DNA of 64,000 nucleotides from contig NC_072897.1 in the NCBI RefSeq assembly GCF_027943255.1, positions 62,582,406 to 62,646,405 on the forward strand, given 5' to 3'. This DNA is from Anastrepha obliqua. Lineage: Eukaryota; Arthropoda; Insecta; Diptera; Tephritidae. The position numbers and the translations under genes were made by a program. The notes under the pieces were generated by a model, which saw only the letters and a program-made list of their open reading frames with translations, had not been told where the DNA came from and did not search any database. This document shows positions 21,100 through 33,279 of the stretch, piece after piece; position 1 is the stretch's first letter, and the number at the start of each line of letters is the position of its first letter.

Positions 21100-21390
21100 A
21101 AGCACACCATTAACTTTAACGCCTTCATGTGAGTCTGTACACCTTCTTCGTCAATCAAGTTTAAAATTTTTGCAGGAATTTTGTGAGGACATGTAGCTTT
21201 GTTATCCTTTGAGGAACGTACAGCCTTTTCTATTTCGTCTAATGCAATGCTGCAACCAGTGACGTCTTTTGGTTGGTTAAATATATTACGGACATATCGT
21301 TCTCTAAGAACTTTCTTTTCATTTGTGTCTGTTATGTGAAAAGTTACATCATTTAAATATCCAACATGAGCACGTCTCACGAGTGTCATT
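21100..21390 (-). pseudogene. RTE/BovB-like reverse transcriptase N-terminal fragment
   Basis: The minus strand reads a linker with RERYVRNIFNQPKDV, then DEIEKAVRSSKDNKATCPHK and IPAKILNLIDEEGV. This is the RTE RT-0 region (normally KATGPDEIPAEIL), with GPD changed to CPH. It stops where the mariner derivative begins; a matching YADD fragment lies on the other side at 20430-20500. Confidence 0.6.
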
Positions 21391-21399
21391 TGTCATCAT

Positions 21400-21850
21400 G
21401 AGGGGCTCAGTAAATACAATGATTCGGAGAGCAATGCCGGCGGCAGTGTAGCTACCGGCAGGGCCTCCCGAGTCAGTAAGGTCGAGAGCGAGCACCGAAG
21501 GTAAGAACAATCCACATAAAACAATTCTACCGCAAGGAAAGATTTAGCATCTCTCCACAAGCTAGGGGTGGCTACTGCGGGCGTTTCTTATGTATCACGA
21601 GAATATACACCTGATGGCATGTGCATAGGCCAAGTAGTAGCTATATGCTATCAGAGGTAGCAGGCTTATCATTAGACTAGAAAACTTGGGTTAATACCCC
21701 ATCTATGCGATTAAACTGATTAGTAAAACCAGAAGCAAAGTAAAGAAAACAATCAAACCCAACGTAAACGAACACTTTTAATATGAAACAGGATAGCCGA
21801 ATTGGATACTAGAATGTACAAACTTTTTACGAAACAGGCAAATCATAGCA
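21400..21850. other. no feature seen
   Basis: Sequence between two oppositely oriented RTE-like fragments. A GGCAGGGCCTCCCGAGTCAG stretch near 21460 may belong to the 5' region of the following LINE, but nothing confirms this. Confidence 0.3.
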
Positions 21851-21854
21851 ATTA

Positions 21855-22490
21855 ACCATGAAGTTTTGGAGGTTCAACCGTGGCATTTTGGGCATCAGTG
21901 AGTGCTGGTGGACGGGATTTGGCGAACATGGTACGACAAATGGCGAGAAACTTGTTTACTCAGGTCACGTCGAGGATTTAAGCTTACTGTCGAGCAAACA
22001 GTCTGTAAAATCACTTATCGAATGGAGACCTATATCGGTATTGCAGGTGTAGACCCCATCGGAAGTAAGCGACGCCGATAAAAACGCTCTTTTTACAGTC
22101 CACTTACGACAGCTTTCGTTGCCATCAAAAAACAGGACGCTGTAATAGTAATGGAACTGGCCACTTTAAAGAAAATGGTGCACTCTTGGTTGACTTCTTC
22201 TAACCTTCGGGATAAAATTACTTGGTAATCTACAAACAACAGAACGGAAAACCAGATAGATCATTTCCGCATCAGCAGAACTTGGCGCAGAAGTGTTCTG
22301 GACGTCCGAACTTTCAGAAACGTCGACATTGACTCGAGTAATTTTCTAGCAATCGTAAAAGTCAGAATAAGAGTTATGGCTACAAATAAAAATGGCTCCA
22401 TAAAGCGACTAAAAAGCCATATATCAAAATTGGAAGACTCCGAGCAAGACCTTTGGCAGACCACCACCGTTCTGTATCGTAGATCGTTGT
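21855..22490 (+). pseudogene. RTE/BovB-like endonuclease fragment
   Basis: It starts FNRGILGISECWWTGFGEHG then TTNGEKLVYSGH, the beginning of an RTE apurinic-type endonuclease (ILGLSE..W.G.G). Later frames give ENGALLVDF, RKPDRSF-like (normally NQIDHF), SRTWRRSVLDVRTFRNVDID and a decayed SDHFLAIVKVRIR. Stops and frame changes are frequent and the RT part is absent. It probably belongs to the same family as the minus-strand fragment at 21100-21390. Confidence 0.65.
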
Positions 22491-22700
22491 TTCATCGTCT
22501 CAGCTGGCGTATGGGCGAACGTTTTTGTTGGTGAGTGTGAGCACCATAAGAAGCAAAAACTTTTAACGTCAGTTTTCTCTGTTCGTGGGTAAGTGTTTGT
22601 TAGAGCTCGTCCTCAAATTGGTGCTGTAATAATTACTGAAAAAACGAGTATAGAGAGCATTGCAGCTGCCAATATGTAAAATCAAAAACATTTATTTAGT
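22491..22700. other. unassigned
   Basis: A short stretch between two LINE relics. A reading with RARPQIGAVIITEKTSI near 22600 resembles nothing I can name with confidence. Confidence 0.3.
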
Positions 22701-24215
22701 TTGAGTTATATTGATAATTTATGTCTTTGCTGTGCTATGCAATTCTTTTTATTTGTATTATATATGTATTATAGAGACATGGTTTAATGTATGTATGATA
22801 GGACAACTAAAACTCAAGGAGGTGTCATTGCTTTATATTTTTAAAATAATTTTAAATGGAAAGAGATCTGCAGATGAGATCATTTATAGCAAGCCGAATA
22901 CATTTTTGTTGAATTCTATGATAATAATACCAAGTGTCTTGATGCATGCGTTATAACCCTAGTAATATAAATGACCTCACAGTGATATTTGATAAATTAG
23001 CAACATCTTCTATGAACATATTATTGTGTGTGGTGATTTAAATGTAGACCTTCCGTGTGATATCCAGGAGATAGTTTTCAATCACTAGAAATGTTAGTAA
23101 TCAATAAATATACTACTCGCTTTGCACCCCACTGCAAACCAAGTCTTTTGGATGCAATTTGTTCTTCCTATGGCTAGAGTTTCTGACCACGAGTTGATGT
23201 TCTTATCCTGCAACATCCAGTTCAATAGACAAAATGAAGTAAAGGAGTTATTTTTTAGAGATTTTAAGCTTATTCAACATGATCTCCTAATAAGGAGGCT
23301 ACTGAGATTTATAGGAATATGTCTTCAACAGTGGATGAAAAATGCTTTAGTCAGTCACATATTTGATACGTTGGTTCCGTTAATCTGCTGAGTAATTTCC
23401 AGCTATATCTAACATTTTTTAATATGTTCGCCCTTCTTATGATAAGAACTACGTAACAGTATTAGTATTACCCGACTTTTCAAAGGCTTTTGATACTATT
23501 GATCAGAAGATTTTGCCACAAAAATTGTGTTATCATTAAGTTTGGACCATTTTCTTTACACCTACCAAAAGTTACCTTTCGAATCGGCTACGACAAGTTA
23601 AGTGTGGTGATAACTACTCAAGCCTAAAACCATTTACATCAGATGCGCCGGAGGGCTGTATTATAGGTCCCATTTTATTTTGCATTTTTATTAATGATAT
23701 TGTTGAGTGTTGCCAAAATTCGTTGATTCATCTATGCTGATGACACTCAGACCTACTTGTCAAGGCCAATAGGTCTTATTGAAGATTTGATAGCAAGACC
23801 TCACTCGTTCTTTTAACTGGTCTAACAACTTGAAATTAAATGAATCAGAGACGAAGCCGATTGCTATTTCTCATTCAAAATATGACCTTAGCTCTTTGCC
23901 ACCTATATTGTTTAATGAAGTAAATATTAACCTTGAAGACATAGTAACTACCCTGGGTTTCAGAATAAACACAAGATTATCATGCGTTGACCACGTTCAC
24001 TTTGTTGCAAACAAAATATATAATATTCTTCGAAAGCTATATTGTACTGCCTACTTACTGGCACGACAAACTAAATTAAAACTTGTTAGATCACTCATTG
24101 TTCTACATGTATCATACGCTGAATTATTATATTGCAGGCTTGATAATAATTCGAAACATAAATTCCAAATCGCTTTGAATAACCATTTGCCTTATGTTAT
24201 TTTCTACTATTAACG
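22700..24215 (+). pseudogene. CR1/Jockey-like LINE, endonuclease and RT relic
   Basis: The order is right for a LINE ORF2: an ICIIETWFN endonuclease motif near 22760, VCGDLNVDLP near 23040 (GDxN), VSDHELMFLSC near 23180 (SDH), then RT with DFSKAFDTIDQKIL near 23490, SDAPEGCIIGPILFCIFIND near 23640 (normally G.PQGSVLGP), a decayed YADDTQTYL near 23735, and 23830-24213 with KLNESETKPIAIS, TLGFRINTRLSCVDHV and SLIVLHVSYAELLYC. Many stops and shifts. DTIDHK-type RT suggests the CR1/L2-like side of the Jockey superfamily. Confidence 0.75.
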
Positions 24216-24310
24216 GCATACCTTCCTCTTTATAATGAAATAAACATCCGATCATTTATATTAAAAAGTAGCATTTTTCTTTGAATATCAAAATAACACT
24301 TCTTATAAAA
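24216..24310 (+). repeat. 3' end of mariner-type element (same as 60395-60510)
   Basis: The segment with AACGGCATACCTTCCTCTTT and ATGAAATAAACATCCGATCA matches the 3' end of the elements at 60395-60510 (plus) and 34791-36380 (minus, inverted). Only the terminal ~95 bp is present here. Confidence 0.7.
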
Positions 24311-24699
24311 AAACCCTTTAGACAATTGTTACAAATTATCACGTTTGAGTGTTCATATGCCCAAAAAACTTGAAAAGTAGGGGAAAGTGAGAGAGCAAAA
24401 TGACATTTCATTTTGAGGGGAAGTTGCAAGTTTTTACTGAATGGAACAAATTATTGTGGACAAAATGAAATCATGTGATTCCGAAGCTCGTTATTTTATT
24501 TGTTTTATTTTTTATTTAATACGAGGTAGCTGAAGTGAAAACTGTTTTTAATTTTTTGTTTTTTCCTGCCAACAATTTAATCAGCGTTGGTTGATGTGTA
24601 ACGTCACATTGGCCGAGTTGTGCCAACCATTTGCTCTTCGCAATAAATTTGAAAAATCAAAATTCGAAAATTTTTAAGTTGGTGTTTTTTTCTTATTTT
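24311..24699. other. no feature seen
   Basis: AT-rich sequence with no recognisable coding or repeat content. Confidence 0.3.
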
Positions 24700-24885
24700 T
24701 AATTTAAAGCTACCGAAACTATAAGTTATTTAAAAAACAAAACTTTATTGTTAAACAAAAAAAATGTTAAAAAAGGTTACTCTGAGAAGATTTCAATGTT
24801 AATGAAAATTTGTTGGTTCTTATAAAATTTGACATTTCGAAGGTGTAAATTTAATTTTTTGCCACTTTTAAGGTTATGCAACCCC
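24700..24885 (+). repeat. dispersed repeat, partner of 20060-20240
   Basis: Same orientation and block order as 20060-20240. It ends directly before the apparent 5' end of the LOA-like LINE. Confidence 0.6.
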
Positions 24886-25599
24886 ATCATGTTGGTCTCC
24901 TTACCGCGGGGATGAGGCTTAAGTGGTGATTTAACCCCCATATCATGGGGGCGAGCTCACCACGAACTAAGAAGGAAGCTCGATATGGGGATTAGCTAGG
25001 CATTCATCCTACTCCCCATGAGGAGATCACCGTATCCTCCATTGTTTCTAATCCTAGCATCCCATTATATCCGTCCCCTACTCCCCCTTAATCCAGGGTG
25101 TTATGTGTTACCGTGCCCACTGCATGGTTTGCAACCAGGGGTATCCGGCTGTATTTTTACGGCGCTCTCCAGAAACCGTGTCACCTCAGGAGGTAGAATG
25201 ACCTCGTCAATGTCGACGTTTCCTCTTTCCTCAAGGACGGCCCTGTCTTAAGGCAGGCCGAGCTTGCAGTCTCCGTCACTGCAGGTGACACGGGAGCTTC
25301 AGAAGGAGTAGCACCTCTGACAGCGTCGGCGGCATCGGACCACATGGCCAATGGTTTCTAAAGTGCGCCCTTCTGACACAATCACTGCCCCGGGTAGTAC
25401 TCACCCCTGGAAGGAAATTAGTGCTTCAGAAAAGCACTATCGTACCAAGCGTTCGGACGACGAAGTGTCATCCAATTCCGGTATGGTAGGCGAGCTCTTC
25501 CGCAGGGTTAACCCAGATGATATAGGGGATCATTCCGAGCTCTCAGATACTTTGGAAGATGAGAAGTATAATCCCAGTTCTTCCGACGAAGAGACCACC

Positions 25600-26150
25600 G
25601 ACTAAACCATGTTTGGCTGTCATCCAACAATGTATACCAGCGATGGTGGGGGCTGTACAGATCAACCTCCACCACAGTAAGGCGGCTTCAGCCACACTCA
25701 TCCTCCGTCTCGCTGAAAGAGAAGAGAAATTCGCGCTCATCCAAGAACCATGGGTCGTAAAGGACCGGGTTTGCGGGTTGAGCAATAACGAGTTCAAACT
25801 GGTCTATGTTGCCAAAAGGTAAGCCCAGGTCATGTATACTAGTGAAAAAACATATTATTGTGTTCTTATTGATACAGTTTAGCGATGCGGATAACGCAAT
25901 AATATCAGTGGAAACCTGTGGAAGGACAATACGGTTCGCCTGGTCCTACATGTCACATCGGTCGGTGCAACCACCTCCATAACCACTCCTAAGAGGCGCA
26001 ACCGAGGAAGCTGGGAAACGTGGTATCCCATTTATTCTGGATGCGGATGCCAATGCTCACCATCATGTCTGGTGTAGCTCAGACACCAACGATCGCGGAG
26101 AGTACATGTTTGAATTCATCACGGACCCATCACTTAAAAATCCCCCCAAT
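25600..26150 (+). pseudogene. LOA-like endonuclease, N-terminal half
   Basis: 25640-25820 reads VQINLHHSKAASATLILRLA, then KFALIQEPWVV (the conserved QEPW of R1/LOA endonucleases) and GLSNNEFKLVY. In a shifted frame near 26025-26120 it reads IPFILDADANAHHHVWCSSD and RGEYMFEFI (D-x-N-A-H-H motif). The reading stops at ~26150 where RTE sequence begins. The remainder, with its SDHRYL motif, lies beyond the RTE at ~28465. Confidence 0.75.
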
Positions 26151-26159
26151 GAAAAGAAT

Positions 26160-28460
26160 TACAAGGCCTCGGATGAGAACTACCTTTACTGATGACGACC
26201 CCTGCAAACGAAATAAGGAATATGATTTGAGGGCATGCACCTGGAATGTCCGGTCCCTCAATGGGGAAGGTGCCACTGCCCGGCTGGTTGATGTCCTCGT
26301 GAGAATAAAGGCTGACATCACTGCCATTCAAGAGATGCGGTGGACGGGACAAGGCAAGAAAAGAGTAGGACCTTGTGACGTTCACTACAGCTGTCATGTA
26401 AAGGAGCGCAAATTCGGTGTTGGATTTGTTGTGGGAGGGAGACTTCGTCGCCAAGTACTGTCGTTCACTCTGGTGGACGAGCGTCTCGCAACAATCCGCA
26501 TCAAAGCCCGTTTTTCAACATATCGCTAATTTGCGCCCACGCCCCGATGAAAGAGAAGGACGATGCGACCAAAGATTCCCTCTATGAGCGCCTGGAACGT
26601 TCCTATGAGCGCTGCCGCCGCTACGACATAAAACTCGTACTTGGCGACTTCAACGCCAGGGTGGGCAAGGAGGGAATTTTTGGTCCCACAGTCGGAAAAT
26701 TCAGCCTGCACAACGAAACATCGGGTAACGGACAGAGGCTGATCGACTTCGCCGGGGCCCGAAACATGGTAGTCTGCAGCACCAGATTCCAGCATAAGAA
26801 GATTCACCAAGCCACAGTCTCCTGGCAGTCTCCTGATGGAAGACACCCTTCTAGTGTATTAGATGTACGTACGATCCGAGGACCCAACATCAACTCGGAT
26901 CACTACCTTGTTGCAGGCAAACTGCGCACACGCCTCCGTGCAGCAAAATACGTACATCTACCTACGCAAAGAATGTTCGACATCGAAAAGCTGCAATCAC
27001 AACAGACAGCCAGAAGATTCGCCACTCGACTCTCACTCCTGCTCTCAGAGAGTACTGCCCAACAAACCGGCATTCACGAGCAATGGAGCCATGTGGGATC
27101 GGTACCAAGAGCTAGGAAAGGAAGAGAGACGTATTATCCGACAGAAGAAACGAGAGGCCGAAATACGTGAGTGCGAAGAGCTTGAGATGCTGGCCAACAG
27201 GAACAATGCCTGAAAATTTTACCAGAAAGTTCGGCGGCTTACAGAAGGTTTCAAGACCGGGGCGTTTTCCTTTAAGAACAAAGACGGCGAACTGGTGACT
27301 GAAATCCAGAGCAATCTAAAATTACGCAGGAAACACTTCTCGAACCTGTTAAACAGTGATAGCTGCGAATGTCACAGAGAATGTGAAGATCCTGATACCC
27401 CAATCGTCGACGTCGGAATTGACGTTCCGCTACCCGACCATGACGAGGTGAGAAGAGCGATAACGCGGCTAAAGAACAATAAAGCCGCGGGCGCCGACGG
27501 ACTGCCGGCTAAGCTATTCAAACATGGCGGCGAGGAGCTGGTAAGGTGCATGCATTAGCTTCTATGCAAAATATGGTCAGATGAAGGCTTGCCTGCCGAT
27601 TGGAATTTAAGTGTGCTCTGCCCACTCCATAAGAAGGTTGAACCTGCAATCTGTGCCAATTACCGCGGGATTAGTCTTCTAAATATCGCCTGTAAGGTTC
27701 TAGCGAGCGTATTGTGTTAAAGGCTGAAGCCCACCGACAACCAACTGATTGGATCTTATCAATGTGACTTTAGACCTGGAAAGACTACCATCGACCAATA
27801 CGCAAACTCTTGGAAAATACCAATGAAAGGAGAATCGACACACACCATCTTTTCGTCGATTTCAAAGCTGCATTCGACAGCACGGAAAGGAGGGGGCATG
27901 GGGTGGGGGTATCTCCACAAAACTAATACGGCTATGCAAGACGACGTTGCTCAACACCAGCAGCGCCGTTAGAATTGGGAAGGACCCCTCCGAGCCATTT
28001 GATACCAAACGAGGTTTCAGACAGGGTGACTCGCTGTCGTGTGACTTCTTTAACCTGATGTTGGAGAGCATCGTACAATCGCTCAGGCCCAATATTTTAT
28101 AAGAACGTACAATTGTTGGCGTTTGCCGATGATATCGATATCATCGGTCTTAACAACCGCGCTGTTAGTTCTACCTTCTCCAAACTGGATAAAGGGGCAC
28201 AGCAAATGGGTCTGGTGGTGAACGAGGACAAAACGAGGTAACTTCTGCCTTCAAACAAACAGTCAGCGCACTCGCGTATCAGCACCCACGTCATTGTAGA
28301 CAGTTATAATTTCGAAGTTGTAGTAGACTTCGTTTATTTAGGAACCAACATTAACACCGATAACAATATCAGCCTTGAAATCCAACGTAGAATCTCTCCT
28401 GAAAGCAAGTGCTTCTTTGGACTAAGTAGGCAACTGAGCAGTAAAGTCCTCTCGCGACAC
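26160..28460 (+). mobile_element. RTE-clade LINE nested in the LOA-like LINE, both ends incomplete
   Basis: Endonuclease and RT of the same RTE family as the copy at 55277-57203. It ends at ~28460, inside the RT region that reads LSRQLSSKVLSR in the intact copy, so ~500 bp of the 3' coding end and the tail are absent. LINE copies normally lose 5' not 3' sequence, so a deletion or later rearrangement is likely. Confidence 0.75.
26200..28460 (+). pseudogene. RTE ORF2 relic: endonuclease and reverse transcriptase
   Basis: The endonuclease begins YDLRACTWNVRSLNGEGATA, with IKADITAIQEMRWTGQG (catalytic E), VLGDFNARVGKEGIFGPTVG and GPNINSDHYLVAGKLR. A stop after FSTYR at 26529 and a frame change separate the two halves. 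RT follows from ~27100: RYQELGKEERRIIRQKKREAE, NNKAAGADGLPAKLFKHGGE, YRGISLLNIACKVLASVL, a decayed CDFRPGKTTIDQ, LFVDFKAAFDSTE, RGFRQGDSLSCDFFNLMLES and FADDIDIIGLNN (YADD changed to FADD) near 28120. Multiple stops and a deletion around 27890 inactivate it. Confidence 0.85.
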
Positions 28461-28464
28461 CCCT

Positions 28465-31296
28465 ACCTTTGTAACAGCCACTAAGAGGAAAGTTCTGGAC
28501 ATCACATGTGTCAACGAACGGGGAGCAGAAATTATTAAAGACTGGAGAGTGTCTAAAGACAACTCCTTCTCAGACCATAGGTACTTAACGTACAGCATTG
28601 TCTTACCAACGAAACTGTGCAAACCGGTCGTGAACCGCAGACGCACAAACTGGGGAATACTTGAAAACATAGTAGCAGCAACCTCTCTGGCATGACATAC
28701 CAAATTATCTCCGAGCTACAACTCGACTCGACTGTTGATGAACTGGTTTCAGCATTTCAACATGCTGTGAAAGCAGCATGTCCTCCGAGGACGAAAAGAG
28801 GAAAACCGAAACCTCCATGGTAGTCCACTGACATAGCCGACCTAGGAAGGGAATGCAGAACTAAGTACAATGCAGCGAGGAGAACCAACTTGTGGGACAG
28901 GTACAAAGACTACCAACGCAGATTTCAGTATGCCATTAGGGCAGTAAAAACGCCGTCTTGGAGAGATTTCTGTGAAAAGATAGGAAGCAACAACTTTTGT
29001 TACCTCATGAAAGACGACGGTAATTGGGCAACTAATAGTGAACAAACAGTAGAATTATTATTGCAGACACACATTCCAGGTTGTCTATGCAATGAAGACG
29101 GTAGAACTCGTGCTATAGTGCAAATCCAATAGATTTGGTAACGGAGGACAATATAAAATTTGCCATTGGCAGTTTCAAACCTTATAAACAACCGGGACCA
29201 AACGGAATTATTCCCGCTGACCTGCAACACACAATTAGTATTATTGCACCTATATTCGCCTCAATTTTTGAGGCAGAAGAAATTGGCTGAAGTAAAAGTG
29301 GTCTTCATTCCCAAAGCAGGAAAAACCACACATACGAAACCGAAGGACTACAGGCCGATTAGCCTATCCTCCTTCCTGTTAAAAACGCTAGAACGATTGC
29401 TAGATGGGCAGATCAAAGGAAAGATTAGCAACAAGCTATCACCTTCTCAACATGCATACAGCAAAGGCAAATCAGTAGAGACAGCACTCCACTCGCTAGT
29501 CGACACAATTGAGAAATCATTTCACTATAAGAAGTTCTCTCTTGCCGTCTTTCTAGACATCGAGGGTGCTTTGAGTAACATACACCTGGAAGCAATTACC
29601 ATGTCGCTAACGGAAATGGGAGTAAACAGAGCGCTCGTCTCGCTCATAGATCGAATGCTAGTCGGGCGGACGATACGCGCAGATTTGGGTGAAACATCCA
29701 TTAAGAAATTTCCGATCAGGGGTACACTTCAGGGTGGGGTAATTTCCCCACTTCTGTGGAACCTGACCGTCAATAATCTCCTTCAGAAACTGGACAAAAT
29801 GGGAGGCAAGATAATTTCATATGCTGATGATATTGTATGGCAATCTCTGGCAAACACCTTCCAACTATGTGTGATCTTCAACAAAGAGCTCTCAACAGAC
29901 TATCACTATGATGCAAAAGTCGAGGACTAGAAGTAAGTCCAGAAAAAACGGAACTTATACTGTTCAGCGGAAAACATAGAACACCTGCTCTTCAACAAAT
30001 ACTTTTAGGGGAAACCCCTTAAGGTAACAGAAGATGCTAAATATCAAGGACTTGTACAGAATAGGAACCTCACAGTGAGTCATGGGGGCTCACAGTCATA
30101 AATAGAGTACGCAAAGCTACGACGGCGCTATTCTCCTGCGGAAGGTTCATTGGGAAAAAATGGGGTTTGAAACCCAGAATGATACACTGGTTATATACAG
30201 CAGTAATTAGACCAGAGACTTGCATCTCTTCTTATAACCGATGAAATGCCAACCACACCATCGAAAGCACTATATGTGATTTTAAACTTCCTTGCGCGCA
30301 GTGCAGCAATAAACCTGACCACTTTAAGTAAGTGGTCAAACACAGACTATGGCCACAGTAAAATCCTGGATGGCACGTTGGGGCTTCCCGGAGAGGTGGA
30401 CTATACAGTCCCGCCTATACTTGCCCCTACAACGTTCGTGACCCTCCTACCCTCGAGGGAAGAGTGGGAACGGAAACAGGAAGACAGGGCGAGTCCATCC
30501 ATGTAAACATAGATGGCTCAAAGCTCGATGGCAGTTTAAGCGGAGGTGTATATTCCGAGCATCTGGGGATCTCCTTCAGTTTTCGGCTTCCCGACTACTG
30601 TAGTGTCTTTCAGGCTAAACTGATGGCAATAATGAAAGCCGTGACAATGGTACAGTGTGATACGATACCTGGAGATGATATCTACATTTTCAGTGATAGC
30701 CAGACGGCGATAAAATCCCTCACGCGCATCTCTTAACGAGATGGCTGAGTAATTTCGCCAAATGATAGCATGTGTTCCTGGCCATTGCGCCAATGAGGGC
30801 AACTGTAGAGCCGATGAACTAGCGAAATTCGGTACCAAATTGACTGATGAATACATAGAAAATGAAAATGCAAACATGTAGACTACGTATCCGCGAGGAA
30901 ATTGTAAGAGTAACGAGTGAAAGATGGCGTAACGAAGCCACTTGCAAAATAGACCGGCAGATGTGGCCGTCTCTCAATGCTAAACGCACAGAACTTCTAC
31001 TAAGAAGAGATAGGCATAGTCTTAAAATACTGATTTCAGTTATTACGGGGCACTGCCTAATCGGTAGGCACGCCCAGAGAATGGGTGTGCAAACACGTGA
31101 CTTCTGCAGAAGTTGTCTAAACGAGGAAGAGGAAGAGACGATCCCGCACCTTCTGTGTCACTGTCCTGCTCTATCCAGACGTAGACTCGCCATTTTGGGC
31201 GAACATTTCTTTAATGAATTAGAAGATCTCGGCTCTGTCGAAATTAAGGATCTTACGAAATTCTTGAAAAGTGCACATTGGTTTCGGGAGGCATAA
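28465..31296 (+). pseudogene. LOA-like ORF2: endonuclease end, RT, RNase H, Cys/His block
   Basis: It starts with FVTATKRKVLDITCVNERGA and NSFSDHRYLTYSI. A frame-broken linker follows. RT (29270-29930) has VFIPKAGKTTHTKPKDYRPI, SPSQHAYSKGKSVETALHSL, AVFLDIEGALSNI (normally GAFD/N), GTLQGGVISPLLWNLTVNNL and SYADDIVWQ near 29820. RNase H lies at 30464-30736: HVNIDGSKLDGSLSGGVYS, the E-containing AKLMAIMKAV and IFSDSQTAIKSL. A Cys/His block (FCRSCLNEEEEETIPHLLCH) ends in the frame closing at 31296. Stops and shifts occur throughout. Presence of RNase H separates it from R1 elements in this window. Confidence 0.85.
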
Positions 31297-31379
31297 GGGC
31301 TAGTTCCCCACGCGGCATTATAATGTGCCAAGAGCCTGAGTGTGTCATAAAGTGGACAACCGGTTCAACCTAACCTAAC

Positions 31380-31995
31380 TTATGGTTATGCCCGAATAGT
31401 AATTCTTCTGCTCTCCACTTTTCTTTGAAAACCTTTCTATACATTTACTGGATGTGAATTAAAACCATAGTGGTGTAATCGTTCCCTCCGGTCCTTAATC
31501 TTAAGTGGGACATAGGGCATCAAGAGGTGTATACATAGTAAAAATAAGCAACAAAATACTACTGAAGAAACTATAACGATATTTTTACAAAAAAAGTACC
31601 TTATCTTGTTACATAACCTCAAATATAGCAAAAAAGTCGTTCCCTTAACAAAAGAGTTTCTCTTAACAAAAAACTCATAAAGTAAATTGTACATAAACAT
31701 AACACACTTATTAAAAACAAAACGCACATTTCAGAGACAATTTGTCAAGCATATAAAGTTCTTTAAGTAATTCAATAAAAATTTGGTATTTTATTTTGTT
31801 TAAATGGGCACTTTAGTCCGTTTTTATATCCAAAGCTAGGGAACACTGCAGTAGCGAGAGAGAGATTTGACTGCTGAAATCAGAAGATCACCAACAACAG
31901 CTAAAATCGCGGGCAATGCGACCAGATGTTAAAAAAAAGTAAAGCTAAATAAAACTGTGTGAATTGTTGTACTAGTTTTTAAAACATGTATATTT
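31380..31995. other. unassigned; contains repeat partner of 20254-20460
   Basis: 31437-31640 is a diverged copy of 20254-20460, including CTTATCTTGTTAC and TAACCTCAAA. The rest (31640-31995) shows no recognisable content. Confidence 0.4.
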
Positions 31996-32000
31996 TACGG

Positions 32001-32299
32001 CTGCCGCCGTAGCGCTGGTGCGTGACTACCATTCGGAATTCACAGAGAGAACGTAGATTCCAATCTCGGTGAAACACCAAAATTAAGAAAACACATTTTT
32101 GTAATAGCGGTCGCCCCTCGGCAGACAATGGCATACCTCCGAGTGTATTTCTGCCATGAAAAAGCTCCTCATAAAAATATCTGCCGTTCGGAGTCGGCTT
32201 GAAACTGTAGGTCCCCCCATTTGTGGAGCAACATCACAAGACGCACGCCACAAATAGGAGGAGGTGCTCGGCCAAACACCCAAAAAGGGTGTAAGTGCC

Positions 32300-32335
<36 letters not shown>
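32001..32335 (+). repeat. tRNA-derived SINE with (TA)n tail
   Basis: The head is tRNA-like: CCGTAG followed by GGTGCGTGACTACCATTCGG and a B-box-like segment at 32065 (ATTCCAATCTCGGTG, decayed from GGTTCGAATCTC in other copies). The body (GCGGTCGCCCCTCGGCAG, GCATACCTCCGAGTGTATTT, ATATCTGCCGTTCGGAGTCG, GGAGGAGGTGCTCGGCCAAA) matches the SINE copies at 36.4-37 kb. It ends AAGTGCCAATTA followed by a TA repeat (~32306-32332) that serves as the tail. Pol III transcription and LINE-assisted mobility are inferred from the class. Confidence 0.85.
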
Positions 32336-32342
<7 letters not shown>

Positions 32343-33279
32343 CAAAATTTTAAAAATTACTTTTAATTAGAACAGGCTAGAAAAATGTCATGAAGAGAGA
32401 ACTATAACTCCGAGACTAAAAACAAAAACAACAAAAAAATGCTAAATCAAGTTACGAAAATGGTAATCAGGCCGGGCTGTGCTACTACGACGTAACTCAT
32501 TGTCAAATTCGCTGAGACCAAAGTAACGGTACCACGATAGGCGCCATCTCATTATTCTTTCCTTCATGTTTTGCGTTCATGTACTTTTTTTTATATTTTT
32601 CTCTTTGGGAGAGAATTCTCGGAAATTAAGTTACTGGATAATTTTTAGATGAACAGATCTTGTATGCTCATCTGTATGTACGCTTGCTCTGTGCTTACGC
32701 AGAGACAAGTCGACAGAGCAGTGCTTCGTGTCGATTTATTTTTGTGTATACGAGCAAAGCATCGTTGCTCGCCTCGTAATGCTCTTGCTCTAATTTTCAC
32801 CCGACCTCCCGCATCCATATGCCCGTTTGCAAAAAATTTAGTGATTTTGACTCTATCTTATTACGTATTCAATGGTTGCAGCGTACGTCGAAAAAAAAAT
32901 TTGTCTGTGTGTGGGGTGTAACTATTAAAAGAAGAGGATAGCCAAATCAGCGCGTCGAGTTATAGAGACGAGTAACGATGGCTTAATTGGTATACAGTGT
33001 AAAAGGAAAATAAACGACGCACACTGCTACGACTCCACATAAAAAGAGTGCAAAAATAGGAACATGGACGGATTTTGCTAAAAGAATGCTCCCAAAAACC
33101 ATTTTGTTTTTCAATCTCACATTTGTGATATTTGCCTGCGCAGAAAGCACTGTGCAACGCAGCGAAGGACCTGTGGTGCCGGGCGCACAGAAAAATTTCA
33201 CGATTCGCTAAAAATGCTAGAAAGTTCGCATTTAATCCCGTAAGTGAAATGTATAAGTATATGTTAACATACATGTGTA
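32336..33279. other. unassigned ~0.9 kb
   Basis: No repeat or protein family is recognisable. The longest open frames, ~90-104 codons, have no familiar motif and overlap on opposite strands. GC content rises locally around 32650-32830. Confidence 0.3.

Larger units (their letters stand above)
24886..31378 (+). mobile_element. LOA-like LINE, split by an RTE LINE
   Basis: A GC-richer 5' leader (GGGGATGAGGCTTAAGTGG near 24918) leads into an ORF1/endonuclease region to ~26150. The reading then breaks into an RTE LINE and resumes at ~28465 in the endonuclease, continuing through RT, RNase H and a C-terminal Cys/His block. The 3' end is marked by CAACCTAACCTAACTT at ~31365-31380, a tail typical of this group. 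Endonuclease plus RT plus RNase H points to the LOA (or I) clade. Confidence 0.8.

Noticed and set aside
32649..33274. Possible host exons (frames of 90-104 codons)
   Set aside because: No motif, no splice-site support, and opposing frames of similar length overlap.
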